A model generated the notes under the pieces. It saw nothing but the letters and a program-made list of their open reading frames with translations. It made no database searches and was not told the DNA's origin. 64,000 nt of DNA from Pycnococcus provasolii (lineage: Eukaryota > Chlorophyta > Pseudoscourfieldiophyceae > Pseudoscourfieldiales > Pycnococcaceae): contig OW568868.1 of assembly GCA_938743325.2 (NCBI GenBank), positions 496,001 through 560,000 on the forward strand, given 5' to 3'. A program made the position numbers and the translations under genes. Below are positions 9,560 to 18,698 of this stretch, piece after piece (positions within the stretch are counted from its first letter, which is position 1; every line of letters starts with the position of its first letter).

Positions 9560-11791
9560 ATGTCCGGTGAGGTTTCCCTGGGCGCTGTGAAGAAAGCGAA
9601 ACTCGCATCAGACAAGTCATACAAGAAACACGCCGATGTCTTATCCCGTGGGATCTACGAACAGGCGGAAGCCTTGTTGAAAGAGCGATCACTAGACAAA
9701 GCGCTCGCACTCTTTCTCGAAGCGCAGGCGATCTGTGACGCGTCCGACGCGCCACCGCTCGGGAAAGTGAAAGGTCCGCCGGCAGAAACGAAGGCGAGCG
9801 AGGATGCGTCGAACGCGACGACGAAAGCAAAACCAGCCGCAGCCAGTGAGCACTTCTCCACGCAGGAACCGCCGTCTGTGACGCTGCCCGCGCCGGGATC
9901 AGAGGGACACCGCAACGCGAAGACGACAACGGGGGAAAACACACCCGCAGTCACGTACGCCGTCAACGACGACGCAGTGCTTCAGGCGCACCTGAAACGC
10001 ACGGGAGGCGCGTATGTCACGCGATTCCCACCCGAGCCGAACGGGTACCTCCACCTGGGACACGCCAAGGCGATGCACTTCGACTTCAACGTTGCCACGC
10101 TTGCGCCTAACGGAAAGACGTTCCTGCGCTTCGACGACACCAACCCCACCGGAGAAAAACAGGAGTACATCGACAGCATCATTGAAAGCGTCAGGTGGCT
10201 AGGGCACAAACCTGCAAGAGTCACGTACAGCAGCGACTACTTCGAGGAACTGTACAACCTCGCGGTGAAACTCATTGAAAATGACAAGGCGTACGTCTGC
10301 CACCAGACCAAAGCAGAAACGCTCGCTAGTCGAAAACTCGTGCAGGCATTCCACCACAAGACAAAGGACATGACGCGCGAGGAAAAGTACGCCACGCCCT
10401 TGCCGCAGGGCGCGGAGAGCCCGTACCGCAACCGCCCCATCGCGGAAAGCCTCAGGCTGTTCGCTGACATGCGCCGAGGACTGTTCGCTGAAGGGGAGGT
10501 GGTGCTTCGGATGAAGGGAGACCTGCGAAGCGACGTCACGGCGATGTGGGACCTCGCGGCGTATCGGGTCATCCTCAAGGCGCACCCGCGCACGGGCGAC
10601 GCTTGGTGCATCTACCCAACGTACGACTACACGCACTGCCTCGTCGACAGCCTCGAGGATATCACGCACTCGCTGTGCACTCTCGAATTCGCTCGTCGCC
10701 AGGCACCGGAAGGGTCGTACTACTGGTTGCTCGACGCACTCGACATGTACAAGCCCGTCACATTCGAATTCTCGCGATGCAATGTCACACACAACGTCAT
10801 GAGCAAGCGAAAGCTGACGAAGCTCGTTGAACTCGGGCTCGTGGATGGGTGGGATGACCCACGCCTGCTCACGCTAGAGGGTCTTCGCCGGCGTGGATAC
10901 ACGGAAACAGCAATCAACCGCTTCTGCCACGACCTCGGCGTGACAAAATCGGAACGCGTTTGCGTTCCGTACAGCCGCCTCGAGTACTACATCCGAAATG
11001 AACTCGGCGACGTCGCGCCGCGAAGATTCGCGGTCATCGACCCGATCAAGGTGGTGGTGACAAACCATCCCGGCGAGTCGAGTAGCCCGGAGATTGATGT
11101 GCCAAACCATCCGGCACATCCGGAGATGGGATCGCGGAAGCTTCGATTCACGCCCGTCGTCTACATCGAGAGCTCGGACTTCAAGAGGGAGGACGTGAAG
11201 GGGTATTTTGGCATGGCCCCCGGCAAGACAGTTCGGTTGCTCTACTCATTTGACGTCACATGCGACAGCATCGTCGACGATCCGAAGGATCCCAGTGGAA
11301 AGCCGCTTGAGATTCGATGCTCGTACAATCCAGATAGCTTTGGGCAGAAGCCTCCGAAGGGCACGCTCCATTGGGTTGGCAGCGACGCGGTGAAGGCGGA
11401 CGAGGTTCGCGTGTACTCGAGCGAGCTGTTCACCACGGAGGAGCCAGGCAAGGCGCCGGTGAATGGCGCGGTGGCAGATGGCGGTGCCGCTCCCGCGGCG
11501 TTGGCAGCGGTTGACGACGAAGATCAGGAGGACGAGGACGACGAAGAGGGTGGCGGCGGGGCGAAGTCAGACTGGCTGACTGAGCTCAATGGCGCATCGA
11601 AGGAGGCATACGCGAACGCCCTTCTTGAACCTGCGCTCGCCGCCGAGTGCCGCGTTCCGGAGAAGCACTTCCAGCTTCAGAGGCGCGGTTACTTTGTCTC
11701 GGATCGCCGATTGACGGCTGAGGGTAAGCTCGTGCTGAACATGACGGTATCGCTGAAGGAGAGCGGCTTCACCAAGGCTGTGCGCAAGTAG
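9560..11791 (+). CDS. QARS: Glutaminyl-tRNA synthetase (cytosolic, class I)
   Basis: Charges tRNA-Gln. The catalytic core begins YVTRFPPEPNGYLHLGHAKAM with the class-I HLGH signature and contains the GlnRS family blocks FDDTNPTGEKQEYID, YPTYDYTHCLVDSLEDITHS and the KMSKS-type VMSKRKL. The C-terminal beta-barrel anticodon-binding region follows, with a Gly/Asp/Glu-rich low-complexity insert (about residues 645-675) before the conserved end. The start at 9560 (ATAATGTCC, MSGEVSLGAVKKAK) is the first ATG in frame. The N-terminal ~60 residues (KSYKKHADVLSRGIYEQAEALLKE) look helical and differ from the longer YqeY-like N-domain of many eukaryotic GlnRS. Single exon, 743 residues. Confidence 0.92.
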   Translation: MSGEVSLGAVKKAKLASDKSYKKHADVLSRGIYEQAEALLKERSLDKALALFLEAQAICDASDAPPLGKVKGPPAETKASEDASNATTKAKPAAASEHFSTQEPPSVTLPAPGSEGHRNAKTTTGENTPAVTYAVNDDAVLQAHLKRTGGAYVTRFPPEPNGYLHLGHAKAMHFDFNVATLAPNGKTFLRFDDTNPTGEKQEYIDSIIESVRWLGHKPARVTYSSDYFEELYNLAVKLIENDKAYVCHQTKAETLASRKLVQAFHHKTKDMTREEKYATPLPQGAESPYRNRPIAESLRLFADMRRGLFAEGEVVLRMKGDLRSDVTAMWDLAAYRVILKAHPRTGDAWCIYPTYDYTHCLVDSLEDITHSLCTLEFARRQAPEGSYYWLLDALDMYKPVTFEFSRCNVTHNVMSKRKLTKLVELGLVDGWDDPRLLTLEGLRRRGYTETAINRFCHDLGVTKSERVCVPYSRLEYYIRNELGDVAPRRFAVIDPIKVVVTNHPGESSSPEIDVPNHPAHPEMGSRKLRFTPVVYIESSDFKREDVKGYFGMAPGKTVRLLYSFDVTCDSIVDDPKDPSGKPLEIRCSYNPDSFGQKPPKGTLHWVGSDAVKADEVRVYSSELFTTEEPGKAPVNGAVADGGAAPAALAAVDDEDQEDEDDEEGGGGAKSDWLTELNGASKEAYANALLEPALAAECRVPEKHFQLQRRGYFVSDRRLTAEGKLVLNMTVSLKESGFTKAVRK

Positions 11792-11880
11792 TTACTAGTA
11801 GCTGGTAATTAATTAGGCGAGTGGTGTAACATGTGTTTTGTTTTGTGGTGGAATTTTGAAGGTCTAATGTTTTTATTAAA

Positions 11881-11899
11881 TGCGCGCGCGCGCGCGCGC

Positions 11900-11931
<32 letters not shown>
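11881..11931. repeat. (CG)n-(GT)n microsatellite
   Basis: About nine CG units followed by about fourteen GT units, downstream of the GlnRS stop. The rest of 11792-12473 contains two TAGGGGATA motifs (about 11975 and 12124) and C-rich promoter sequence just before the EF-hand gene; no other gene is seen. Confidence 0.85.
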
Positions 11932-12473
11932 CGCGCCATCCCCTAACTACTAAGATGTGACCACTACTACGATAGGGGATATCTCCTACCTGGATACCAT
12001 CGTCGGAGAAAAATATCGCCCGCATGCCAAACCTTAGTACTACCGGGTAGCGGTACTAAAGAAGAATTGTCGACTTCGCATCCAACTACATAACTTGTGC
12101 ATGCCGGCATGCCCACGTTGTGATAGGGGATATTCCAGCACAGTACCGGGCAAGTAAAGTTTACCGGGTCTAAATTTACCGTACATAGACTACAGTACCA
12201 TTTACAAGTCATAAGGACAGGCCCAACGAACGCTGCACTGCTTCGAAGTGCGTCCGTGATGGGTTTCGTTAGTTTCGTTGCCTGTCCTGTCTGTCCTATG
12301 TAAAACTCCTGCGAGAACTGGTCGGGTTAACGGGCAGGGTAGAGGGATGGCCCCCCCTCCCTCCCTCCCGCCCACGTGCGCGCCCACCTTGCACCTGGCA
12401 ACCGTGCAAGTCCCCGGCCGAGTCACCCGCCCCCGCCCACCCTGCACTTGCACCAACCCTTGAACCGCTTAAC

Positions 12474-13346
12474 ATGGGCTGCGGAAGTTCCACGGAGGCG
12501 CCGCCCCCTAAGAAGGTGGCGGCGGCGCCGACGCCGGCGCCGACCAAGTCTGCCGCGGCCGCGCCAGCGCCAACCAAGCCTGCCGCGGCCGCGCCAGCGC
12601 CCGCAGCCGCGCCGGCGCCGTCAACAGGCAAGGTGTCGCTCACCAAGCTGTTCGCGCAGATCGATACCGACAATAACGGACTCCTCGACCAAAAGGAAAT
12701 CAAACGCGCGCTCAAGGCGCTCAAGGCTGACATCGACGTTGACGGCCTCCTCGAGGCTCTGGACAAAAACGAGGACGGTAAGGTGTCGCTGGAGGAGTTC
12801 GAGAAGGGCCTGCCAGACGACGCGCGCGAGTACATCGCGTCGCGTCTGAACGCGGACGGCGTGATTCCCGAGTTCCGGCCGCTCGTGGACGTGGCGAAGG
12901 TGTTCGACCAGTTCGACCTGGACCACAGCGGGAAGCTGTCTGTGGGCGAGCTGAAGGTTGCGCTGAAGGCGCTCGGGCTTGAGGACTGGGAGGCGAAGGA
13001 CGTGCTTGGTTCGTTCGACGGCGACGGCGACAGCGAGATCTCTCTGTCGGAGTGGAAGGAGAACCTGAGCAAGTACACGCTACGTCTGATGGCGAAGAAG
13101 CTCGACGACCGCGGTCTGATCAAGGGTTTCGACGCGGTGGTCGTGGAGGCTGGCGCGATCGAGGCGAAGCTGGAGGTTGACGACAAGGTGCTCGACCGTC
13201 CGGTATCTCTGAAGCTGACGGCGGATGCACCAGCGTCCGCCGCGGAGGGTGCTGCTCCTCCTTCGTCTTCCGACCTTGCATCAGTCACAATCACCGTCGA
13301 CGAGTCGAATGCCGACAGCCCGATATCGGTCGCCATCACCGCGTGA
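12474..13346 (+). CDS. N-acylated four-EF-hand calcium-binding protein
   Basis: 290 residues. Starts MGCGSS: Gly2 is a predicted N-myristoylation site and Cys3 a palmitoylation site, so membrane anchoring is likely. A Pro/Ala-rich spacer (about residues 8-52) leads to four EF loops: DTDNNGLLDQKE, DKNEDGKVSLEE, DLDHSGKLSVGE and DGDGDSEISLSE (the last atypical at position 7). A beta-rich tail follows. No catalytic domain is attached, unlike the related fusion gene at 16077. The 620 bp at 12639-13258 match that gene almost exactly. A calcium-sensor or buffer role is inferred from the family only. Confidence 0.85.
   Translation: MGCGSSTEAPPPKKVAAAPTPAPTKSAAAAPAPTKPAAAAPAPAAAPAPSTGKVSLTKLFAQIDTDNNGLLDQKEIKRALKALKADIDVDGLLEALDKNEDGKVSLEEFEKGLPDDAREYIASRLNADGVIPEFRPLVDVAKVFDQFDLDHSGKLSVGELKVALKALGLEDWEAKDVLGSFDGDGDSEISLSEWKENLSKYTLRLMAKKLDDRGLIKGFDAVVVEAGAIEAKLEVDDKVLDRPVSLKLTADAPASAAEGAAPPSSSDLASVTITVDESNADSPISVAITA
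12639..13258 (+). repeat. 620-bp segment shared with 16269-16888 (gene-conversion tract)
   Basis: Colinear with 16269-16888 at an offset of exactly 3630 with no indels. I count 8 differences in 620 bp, and none at all between about 12763 and 13081, silent sites included. The flanking promoter, leader and tail sequences are unrelated. Confidence 0.9.
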
Positions 13347-13984
13347 ATAATGATTTGATTACAACAACTTTTTACAAACGCAACTTCAATACCAACCCTT
13401 ACAAACCCAAATCGTCCATTTTAAAACCCTTCCACCCACCGCAAGTCGAAACAAATTGTCTGAAAATGACGGGCACGACATGCGCATCATTTTGCAACCT
13501 TCAATTTTTTTTTCCGTTATAAAAATAATGACGTTTTGGGTTGACCAATAGTGAAGTGAAACATAAAAATGGCGCCGACATTTAAAAAGTTGTGTGCCGG
13601 AGCGGGATCCCACAGGGACTTTTTTTTTCTCAACCTATTTTCTTGAGTCTTGACCTATTTATTTTCTCGGAAAATTGCAAATACGGTTCCGAGGAAATTG
13701 TAAACCGATCAAATCTTACGACCAAACCAAACTTAAGTACGCTATTTACTGATACAGATCTCATCCATGATACGCGTCAGTCGATTCGCGTCGCGCCTCG
13801 TGCTTCGATCGCGCCGACGATCAAAACATATGATAATATATAATGTATGTTTACGGTATGGTGGTATTATGTTTACTAATGTATGTATGTTTGTATATAA
13901 AAGATACAACGTTCGACGGCTTCGTGCACGAGACCGTCCACGCACTGCTCTGGGTAGACGAGAGGGTATCTGAAAGTATCTTGG
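13347..13984. other. AT-richer intergenic region
   Basis: Between the convergent EF-hand and DUF1826 genes. T-rich tracts, and TATATAAAAG near 13895. I see no gene or RNA in it. Confidence 0.4.
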
Positions 13985-14914
13985 TTAGACGCCATCAACC
14001 TTGACAACCAGCCTGAATTTGTCTTGATGCGACAGTTGTGGCGACCGGTGCAGAGGCGCTTCCGCCTCGAAACCTGGCCACTTGGCTCCGCGAATTAGCA
14101 CCGTCTCTCGCTCGGACGCGCTGTTGAAGGTTACGCGGGGATCCATGATAAGCTTCTCCTTGAGGTTGTTCGCGGTGGTATAGTCCTGGTGTTGCATGGC
14201 TTTCTGGATAACGGAGACGATAGCTTCGACTTCAGGCGCTTTCGGATCAGCAAGCCACTCGGTCCCTCGGCCGAGCAGCGTGCAGAACGCGCGCTGGTTC
14301 ACATAGTCAACATGCAAGAGTGGGCACATGGTTCTTCGAATCAGACTGACGGTGATAGCACACCCCTCGAGGTGTGCCGTGGCGTGCGTGGCTGCCGCGT
14401 CGAGCGTGTCGTCGTACACGGCGTCCAAAGCTTCGACGGGTGAGAGAAAGTACTCGAGCCTGAGCTGCGCGCGTAGCTCTGCGGCGGCGTGTGCGCGGTC
14501 AGCGAGCACGTGTGGCGGGAGAAATGCGTGCGCATCAAACGGCGCGATCAGTTCATTCCCCGTCCGTTCGAGTCGTGCGCGCATCGCCTCGCGTGCGTCC
14601 TCGGCGTGTTTTGCGAGTGCGGGTAGTGCGATACGTTTGACTGGCGGCGGCGGCGGCGGCATCGTTAGAGGCAATGCAGAAGGTGAGATGTGCTGCCCAC
14701 GATGGTCATGCTCACACACAGCCGTGTGTGCTTCGTGCGCTTGCTGGTGGTGGTGGTGGTGGTGGTGGTGGTGGTGGTGGTTGTGGTGGTGCGCTGCGCA
14801 GCACGCATCCACTCCTACCATGATGTCGTGTTTCATCACGGAAACGGGTAAAACTTCGTGGCTGTCACACACAGGCACAGGCACAGCAGGGCTGGCAAAG
14901 GTTTCACAGGGCAT
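13985..14914 (-). CDS. DUF1826-family protein with a poly-histidine tract
   Basis: 309 residues. An N-terminal Cys/His-rich segment (about residues 36-75) holds a long histidine run and CEHDHRGQH, a likely metal-binding region. After a poly-Pro stretch the remainder matches the DUF1826 layout: a helical half, then LLHVDYVNQRAFCTLLGRGTEW and ETVLIRGAKWPGFE, ending LHRSPQLSHQDKFRLVVKVD, the family's HRSP...R-L-x-x-x-D end. Bacterial DUF1826 genes are often found with COG0523 metallochaperones in zinc-responsive (Zur) gene sets, so a zinc-homeostasis role is plausible but inferred. Start at 14914 is the first ATG in frame. The poly-His run is encoded by a (GTG/GTT)n tract on the plus strand at about 14746-14790. 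Confidence 0.72.
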   Translation of the reverse strand: MPCETFASPAVPVPVCDSHEVLPVSVMKHDIMVGVDACCAAHHHNHHHHHHHHHHHQQAHEAHTAVCEHDHRGQHISPSALPLTMPPPPPPVKRIALPALAKHAEDAREAMRARLERTGNELIAPFDAHAFLPPHVLADRAHAAAELRAQLRLEYFLSPVEALDAVYDDTLDAAATHATAHLEGCAITVSLIRRTMCPLLHVDYVNQRAFCTLLGRGTEWLADPKAPEVEAIVSVIQKAMQHQDYTTANNLKEKLIMDPRVTFNSASERETVLIRGAKWPGFEAEAPLHRSPQLSHQDKFRLVVKVDGV

Positions 14915-16076
14915 GATGAAATATTTTTTTAATAAAAGTGAGGAATACTATTGAGGACGGTGACGATGACGATGACGAGTAAGAATGACACGAGAGTCGT
15001 GATGTGATGTGATGTGAGGCTGATGCTGAGGCTGATGCTCAGCAACAACACGGAGGCAGCATGAAGAAAGATCAAGACAGATCTTCTCAAAGAAAAAGAA
15101 GAAAAGAAGAAAAGAAGTGTGTGTCGACACGGTTTCAAGGAAACGAAAACAACAAAAAGCGCGCGCACACACAGTGTCTTGCGCAGGTGCGTTGAGCGGG
15201 TGCGGTCGTCACGGTGTGTACAGTGCAATGGCGGCGGCGGGCGGGGGTGGTCACACGAACCCCGAACTCGGGGGAAGTATGAGTTTGGGGGTTGGATTGG
15301 GGGTTGAGTTCTTAAGGTCTTCTGGGGGGTTTCATTCTCATATGTAGGGGATACGTGATTCTCATCATCCCTTGCAGCCTTGGCCTTGGTGGCCTGGCGG
15401 ATGGACGGGACGTGGTGGGACATGGTCACGTGGTGGAGTGCGGCCTGGCACCTCCGGCCATCAAGACCAATCAAGTGGATCAAGAGATCAAGCACTATTG
15501 CGGTATTGACCTTGTCCAACTGTGAACTCGGACCAGTCTTACTGTACACGGACCTATTGACCTACCTACCACCTTGTCCAACTGTGAACTCGGACCACCT
15601 TTACCTACTCTGACCACTCTTACCCATACTCTTCCATAATAAGAACTAAGTTTACCTATGGAACCCGGATATATACAGTATGTACTGTAGAATCCATCTA
15701 AGGTATGATAATTATCTAAACCTTTACGGACCTACCAGACCGACCTAAGATACATACCAGTGGTACAGTATAAACAGAACACTGTGCGGTACACTGTGCG
15801 GTACTGTGTGGTGCATGTGGTAGACGCTCCGCCGCCGGTCACCGGTTAAAGGTTTTAGCGGTACAGAACCTACCAACTACCACTACTGTACAGTAAGGTC
15901 ACGTCGCTCCTAAGGTCAAGCCGGCCGGCCGTTTCGTTTCGTCTGGGGAACGCCTTTTGCTTGGCCTGATCACTCATAGGAATACAACGATCACGCGCCG
16001 CCTAGGGGCCCGGGGGCCCATCACCACATCACATCACATCACATCACGCTCCCACCAACCAACGAACGTTGCAACC
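14915..16076. other. Intergenic region with 27-bp direct repeats
   Basis: No gene supported. A 27-bp direct repeat (ACCTTGTCCAACTGTGAACT...) lies at 15509-15535 and 15571-15597. There is also a GGGGATAC motif near 15346, CTACCTACC/GTACAGT-rich stretches (15540-15900), and an ACATCACATC short tandem array (16026-16046) just before the next ATG. Open frames at 14929-15549 are repeat-driven. Confidence 0.5.
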
Positions 16077-18620
16077 ATGGGGTGCGGCGCGTCGTCACCT
16101 GCTGCTGCTTCATCGTCATCACCACCGTCAGGAGCTGTAGCTTCCTCGAAGAAGAAGTCGCCGGCCGATGCCGTTGCCGACGCAATCACCGCCGCACCTG
16201 CACCGGCCGCTAAGACGGTTGCGCCTGCTCGTGGTGCACCACCTCAAGCCACAACAAACTCGCCAAACCTCACCAAGCTGTTCGCGCAGATCGATACCGA
16301 CAATAACGGACTCCTCGACCAAAAGGAAATCAAACGCGCGCTCAAGGCGCTCAAGGCTGACATCGACGTTGACGACATCCTCGAGGCTATGGACAAAAAC
16401 GAGGACGGTAAGGTGTCGCTGGAGGAGTTCGAGAAGGGCCTGCCAGACGACGCGCGCGAGTACATCGCGTCGCGTCTGAACGCGGACGGCGTGATTCCCG
16501 AGTTCCGGCCGCTCGTGGACGTGGCGAAGGTGTTCGACCAGTTCGACCTGGACCACAGCGGGAAGCTGTCTGTGGGCGAGCTGAAGGTTGCGCTGAAGGC
16601 GCTCGGGCTTGAGGACTGGGAGGCGAAGGACGTGCTTGGTTCGTTCGACGGCGACGGCGACAGCGAGATCTCTCTGTCGGAGTGGAAGGAGAACCTGAGC
16701 AAGTACACGCTGCGTCTGATGGCGAAGAAGCTCGACGACCGCGGTCTGATCAAGGGTTTCGACGCGGTGGTTGCGGAGGCTGGCGCGATCGAGGCGAAGC
16801 TGGAGGTTGACGAGAAGTTGCTCGACCGTCCGGTATCTCTGAAGCTGACGGCGGATGCACCAGCGTCCGCCGCGGAGGGTGCTGCTCCCGCAGCCTCCGC
16901 CGTGGATGCCGATGCACTTCCTGAATGCAAGCTTCGCGTGTTCCACGTGAATGATGTGTACATCCTCGAGCATCTTCCCGCGCTCAAGTCACATGTCGAG
17001 AATTTGGGCAAGGGCGCAGGATGCAAGAACGTGCTGACGACTCTTGCCGGCGACTTCCTTGGACCGAGCCTGCTATCGAGCCTCGACCACGGAACGGGTA
17101 TGGTCGATTGCCTGAATGCGGTTCCCATCGATGCCGTCTGCTTTGGCAACCACGAGACGGACGTGCCCTACGAGAGCCTGAAGAAGCGCATCGGCGAATT
17201 CAAGGGCGCGTTTGTCAATTCCAACATGCCGTCATTCAAGCCGGAGCTTCCGACTCACCACCGCGTTGACCTTGATGGTGGCCGCTCGGTAGTCCTCATG
17301 GGATTCAACCTGCACGAGCGCACGCTGTACCGCGATGGTGCATTCGACGGAGCTGCTGCTGAAATTCAGCCGATTCTTGAGTGCGCCAAGGGTGCCACGG
17401 AGGCTGCCATGGCAGCTGAGCCCACCGCGGACATCGCCATTGCGCTGACTCACCAGGACATGCCCGACGACATTGAGCTGGCAAAGCAGGGTCTCTTCCC
17501 GCTCATCCTTGGTGGACATGACCACTCTGTGCAGAGTGAGCATGTTGACGGCAAGTGCTGGGTTGTCAAAAGTGGCGAGGATGCCAAGACGCTCACGGTG
17601 ATCGATCTCGTGTGGCCCGCGGGCGCCCCGAAGGGTGCATGGCCTACGGTGGAAATTGCGGAAGTTATCCCGCTCGCCCCGCCGAAGGCTAAGAAGGGCG
17701 AGGAGCCGCCGCCATTCGAACTGCGATTCGAGAAAGATGCAGAGCTCGTGAAGACCGTGGCGAAATGGATGGCTCCGGCGATAGAGCTCGAGACGTCGAC
17801 GTTGGAGAAAGTTGAGTACTCGGAAGGCGAGGAAGTTCTCACGTCCGTGGGAGTGCGGCGCGGACCGGCGTCTATGGCAAGCCTCATTGCCACGGCTCTT
17901 CGTGACAATTGTAAGGCGGATGCAGCCGTGATCAATGCTGGTGGCGTGCGAGGCAAGCGCGACTACGCGGACGGGATTGTCACGTACGCGCACTTGAATG
18001 CCGAGTGCCCGTTTCCATCGAGCAACGTCGTAATATCGCTTGACGGGAAAACCTTCTCAGATGCGGTGGCGGCAAGCCGGGCGACGTGGATAAGCAGTCC
18101 CGGCGAGGATGATGCGGACGCTTTCCACTGCGACTACGGCGTGAACACTGATGCGGAGACGCACGCCGTCACTCACGTTGGCGGCGAGCCGTTGGACCCG
18201 GAGAAGGTGTACAAGGTGGTTTGCGACGCGTACATGGTTCGCGTGAATCCGGTGCTGAAGGCGTACGCGGATGAGCATCCCGACCACATTCCACCGGACG
18301 ATGCGGGCCAACCCGCTCTACCAATCCTGGTGTCGTACTTCTGCGACAAGGCATGGCGTAAGCTCACGGACGCGGATGGCGATGGTGACATCGCCGTTGA
18401 GGAGGTGGACAAGTTCTTCGACTCGGCGGACGTCAATCAAGACGGCGTTCTGAACGAGGAGGAGGTGGTTCGCGCGATGACGGAAACTCTCGGTGAATTC
18501 ATGGCGAGCCGCGTCGTTGCGCGTCGCATGCTTAGCCTTGCTGATAGCGACCAGAACGGCACGGTGAGCCGCGAGGAGCTGCGAACGGTGCTCATCGAAA
18601 CGACCAAGCTGCACTCGTAA
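16077..18620 (+). CDS. N-acylated EF-hand / 5'-nucleotidase (metallophosphoesterase) fusion protein
   Basis: 847 residues. MGCGAS start (dual acylation signal), Ser/Ala-rich linker, then four EF hands (about 74-225) nearly identical to the protein at 12474. A UshA/5'-nucleotidase-type metallophosphoesterase follows (about 283-560): LRVFHVNDVYIL, TLAGDFLGPS, CFGNHETD, ALTHQDM and GGHDHS give the metal-ligand series. The nucleotide-binding C-domain (about 590-750) contains INAGGVRG. At the C-terminus are three more EF loops (DADGDGDIAVEE, DVNQDGVLNEEE, DSDQNGTVSREE). The ATG at 16077 is chosen because it gives the myristoylation motif; the frame extends upstream without ATG. Predicted role: calcium-regulated nucleotide hydrolysis at the inner face of a membrane; substrate unknown. 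Confidence 0.85.
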   Translation: MGCGASSPAAASSSSPPSGAVASSKKKSPADAVADAITAAPAPAAKTVAPARGAPPQATTNSPNLTKLFAQIDTDNNGLLDQKEIKRALKALKADIDVDDILEAMDKNEDGKVSLEEFEKGLPDDAREYIASRLNADGVIPEFRPLVDVAKVFDQFDLDHSGKLSVGELKVALKALGLEDWEAKDVLGSFDGDGDSEISLSEWKENLSKYTLRLMAKKLDDRGLIKGFDAVVAEAGAIEAKLEVDEKLLDRPVSLKLTADAPASAAEGAAPAASAVDADALPECKLRVFHVNDVYILEHLPALKSHVENLGKGAGCKNVLTTLAGDFLGPSLLSSLDHGTGMVDCLNAVPIDAVCFGNHETDVPYESLKKRIGEFKGAFVNSNMPSFKPELPTHHRVDLDGGRSVVLMGFNLHERTLYRDGAFDGAAAEIQPILECAKGATEAAMAAEPTADIAIALTHQDMPDDIELAKQGLFPLILGGHDHSVQSEHVDGKCWVVKSGEDAKTLTVIDLVWPAGAPKGAWPTVEIAEVIPLAPPKAKKGEEPPPFELRFEKDAELVKTVAKWMAPAIELETSTLEKVEYSEGEEVLTSVGVRRGPASMASLIATALRDNCKADAAVINAGGVRGKRDYADGIVTYAHLNAECPFPSSNVVISLDGKTFSDAVAASRATWISSPGEDDADAFHCDYGVNTDAETHAVTHVGGEPLDPEKVYKVVCDAYMVRVNPVLKAYADEHPDHIPPDDAGQPALPILVSYFCDKAWRKLTDADGDGDIAVEEVDKFFDSADVNQDGVLNEEEVVRAMTETLGEFMASRVVARRMLSLADSDQNGTVSREELRTVLIETTKLHS
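16269..16888 (+). repeat. 620-bp EF-hand segment duplicated from/to 12639-13258
   Basis: Partner copy of the segment described at 12639. The match starts at CTCACCAAG and ends inside the linker before the nucleotidase domain. Confidence 0.9.
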
Positions 18621-18698
18621 AGTACAGTAGTCTATTTCAGGTAAATATTGACACATATCTCAAAACAAAAACAAATAATGTTTACAAGCAATAGTTCA

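Noticed and set aside
14929-15549. 206-codon minus-strand frame upstream of the DUF1826 gene
   Set aside because: Composition is low complexity (Ser/His/Phe runs) with no domain; it lies in the 5' region and repeats.
12296-17149. Minus-strand frames opposite both EF-hand genes
   Set aside because: Ser/Arg-rich shadows of the GC-rich EF-hand coding sequence; the shared segment makes them look conserved.
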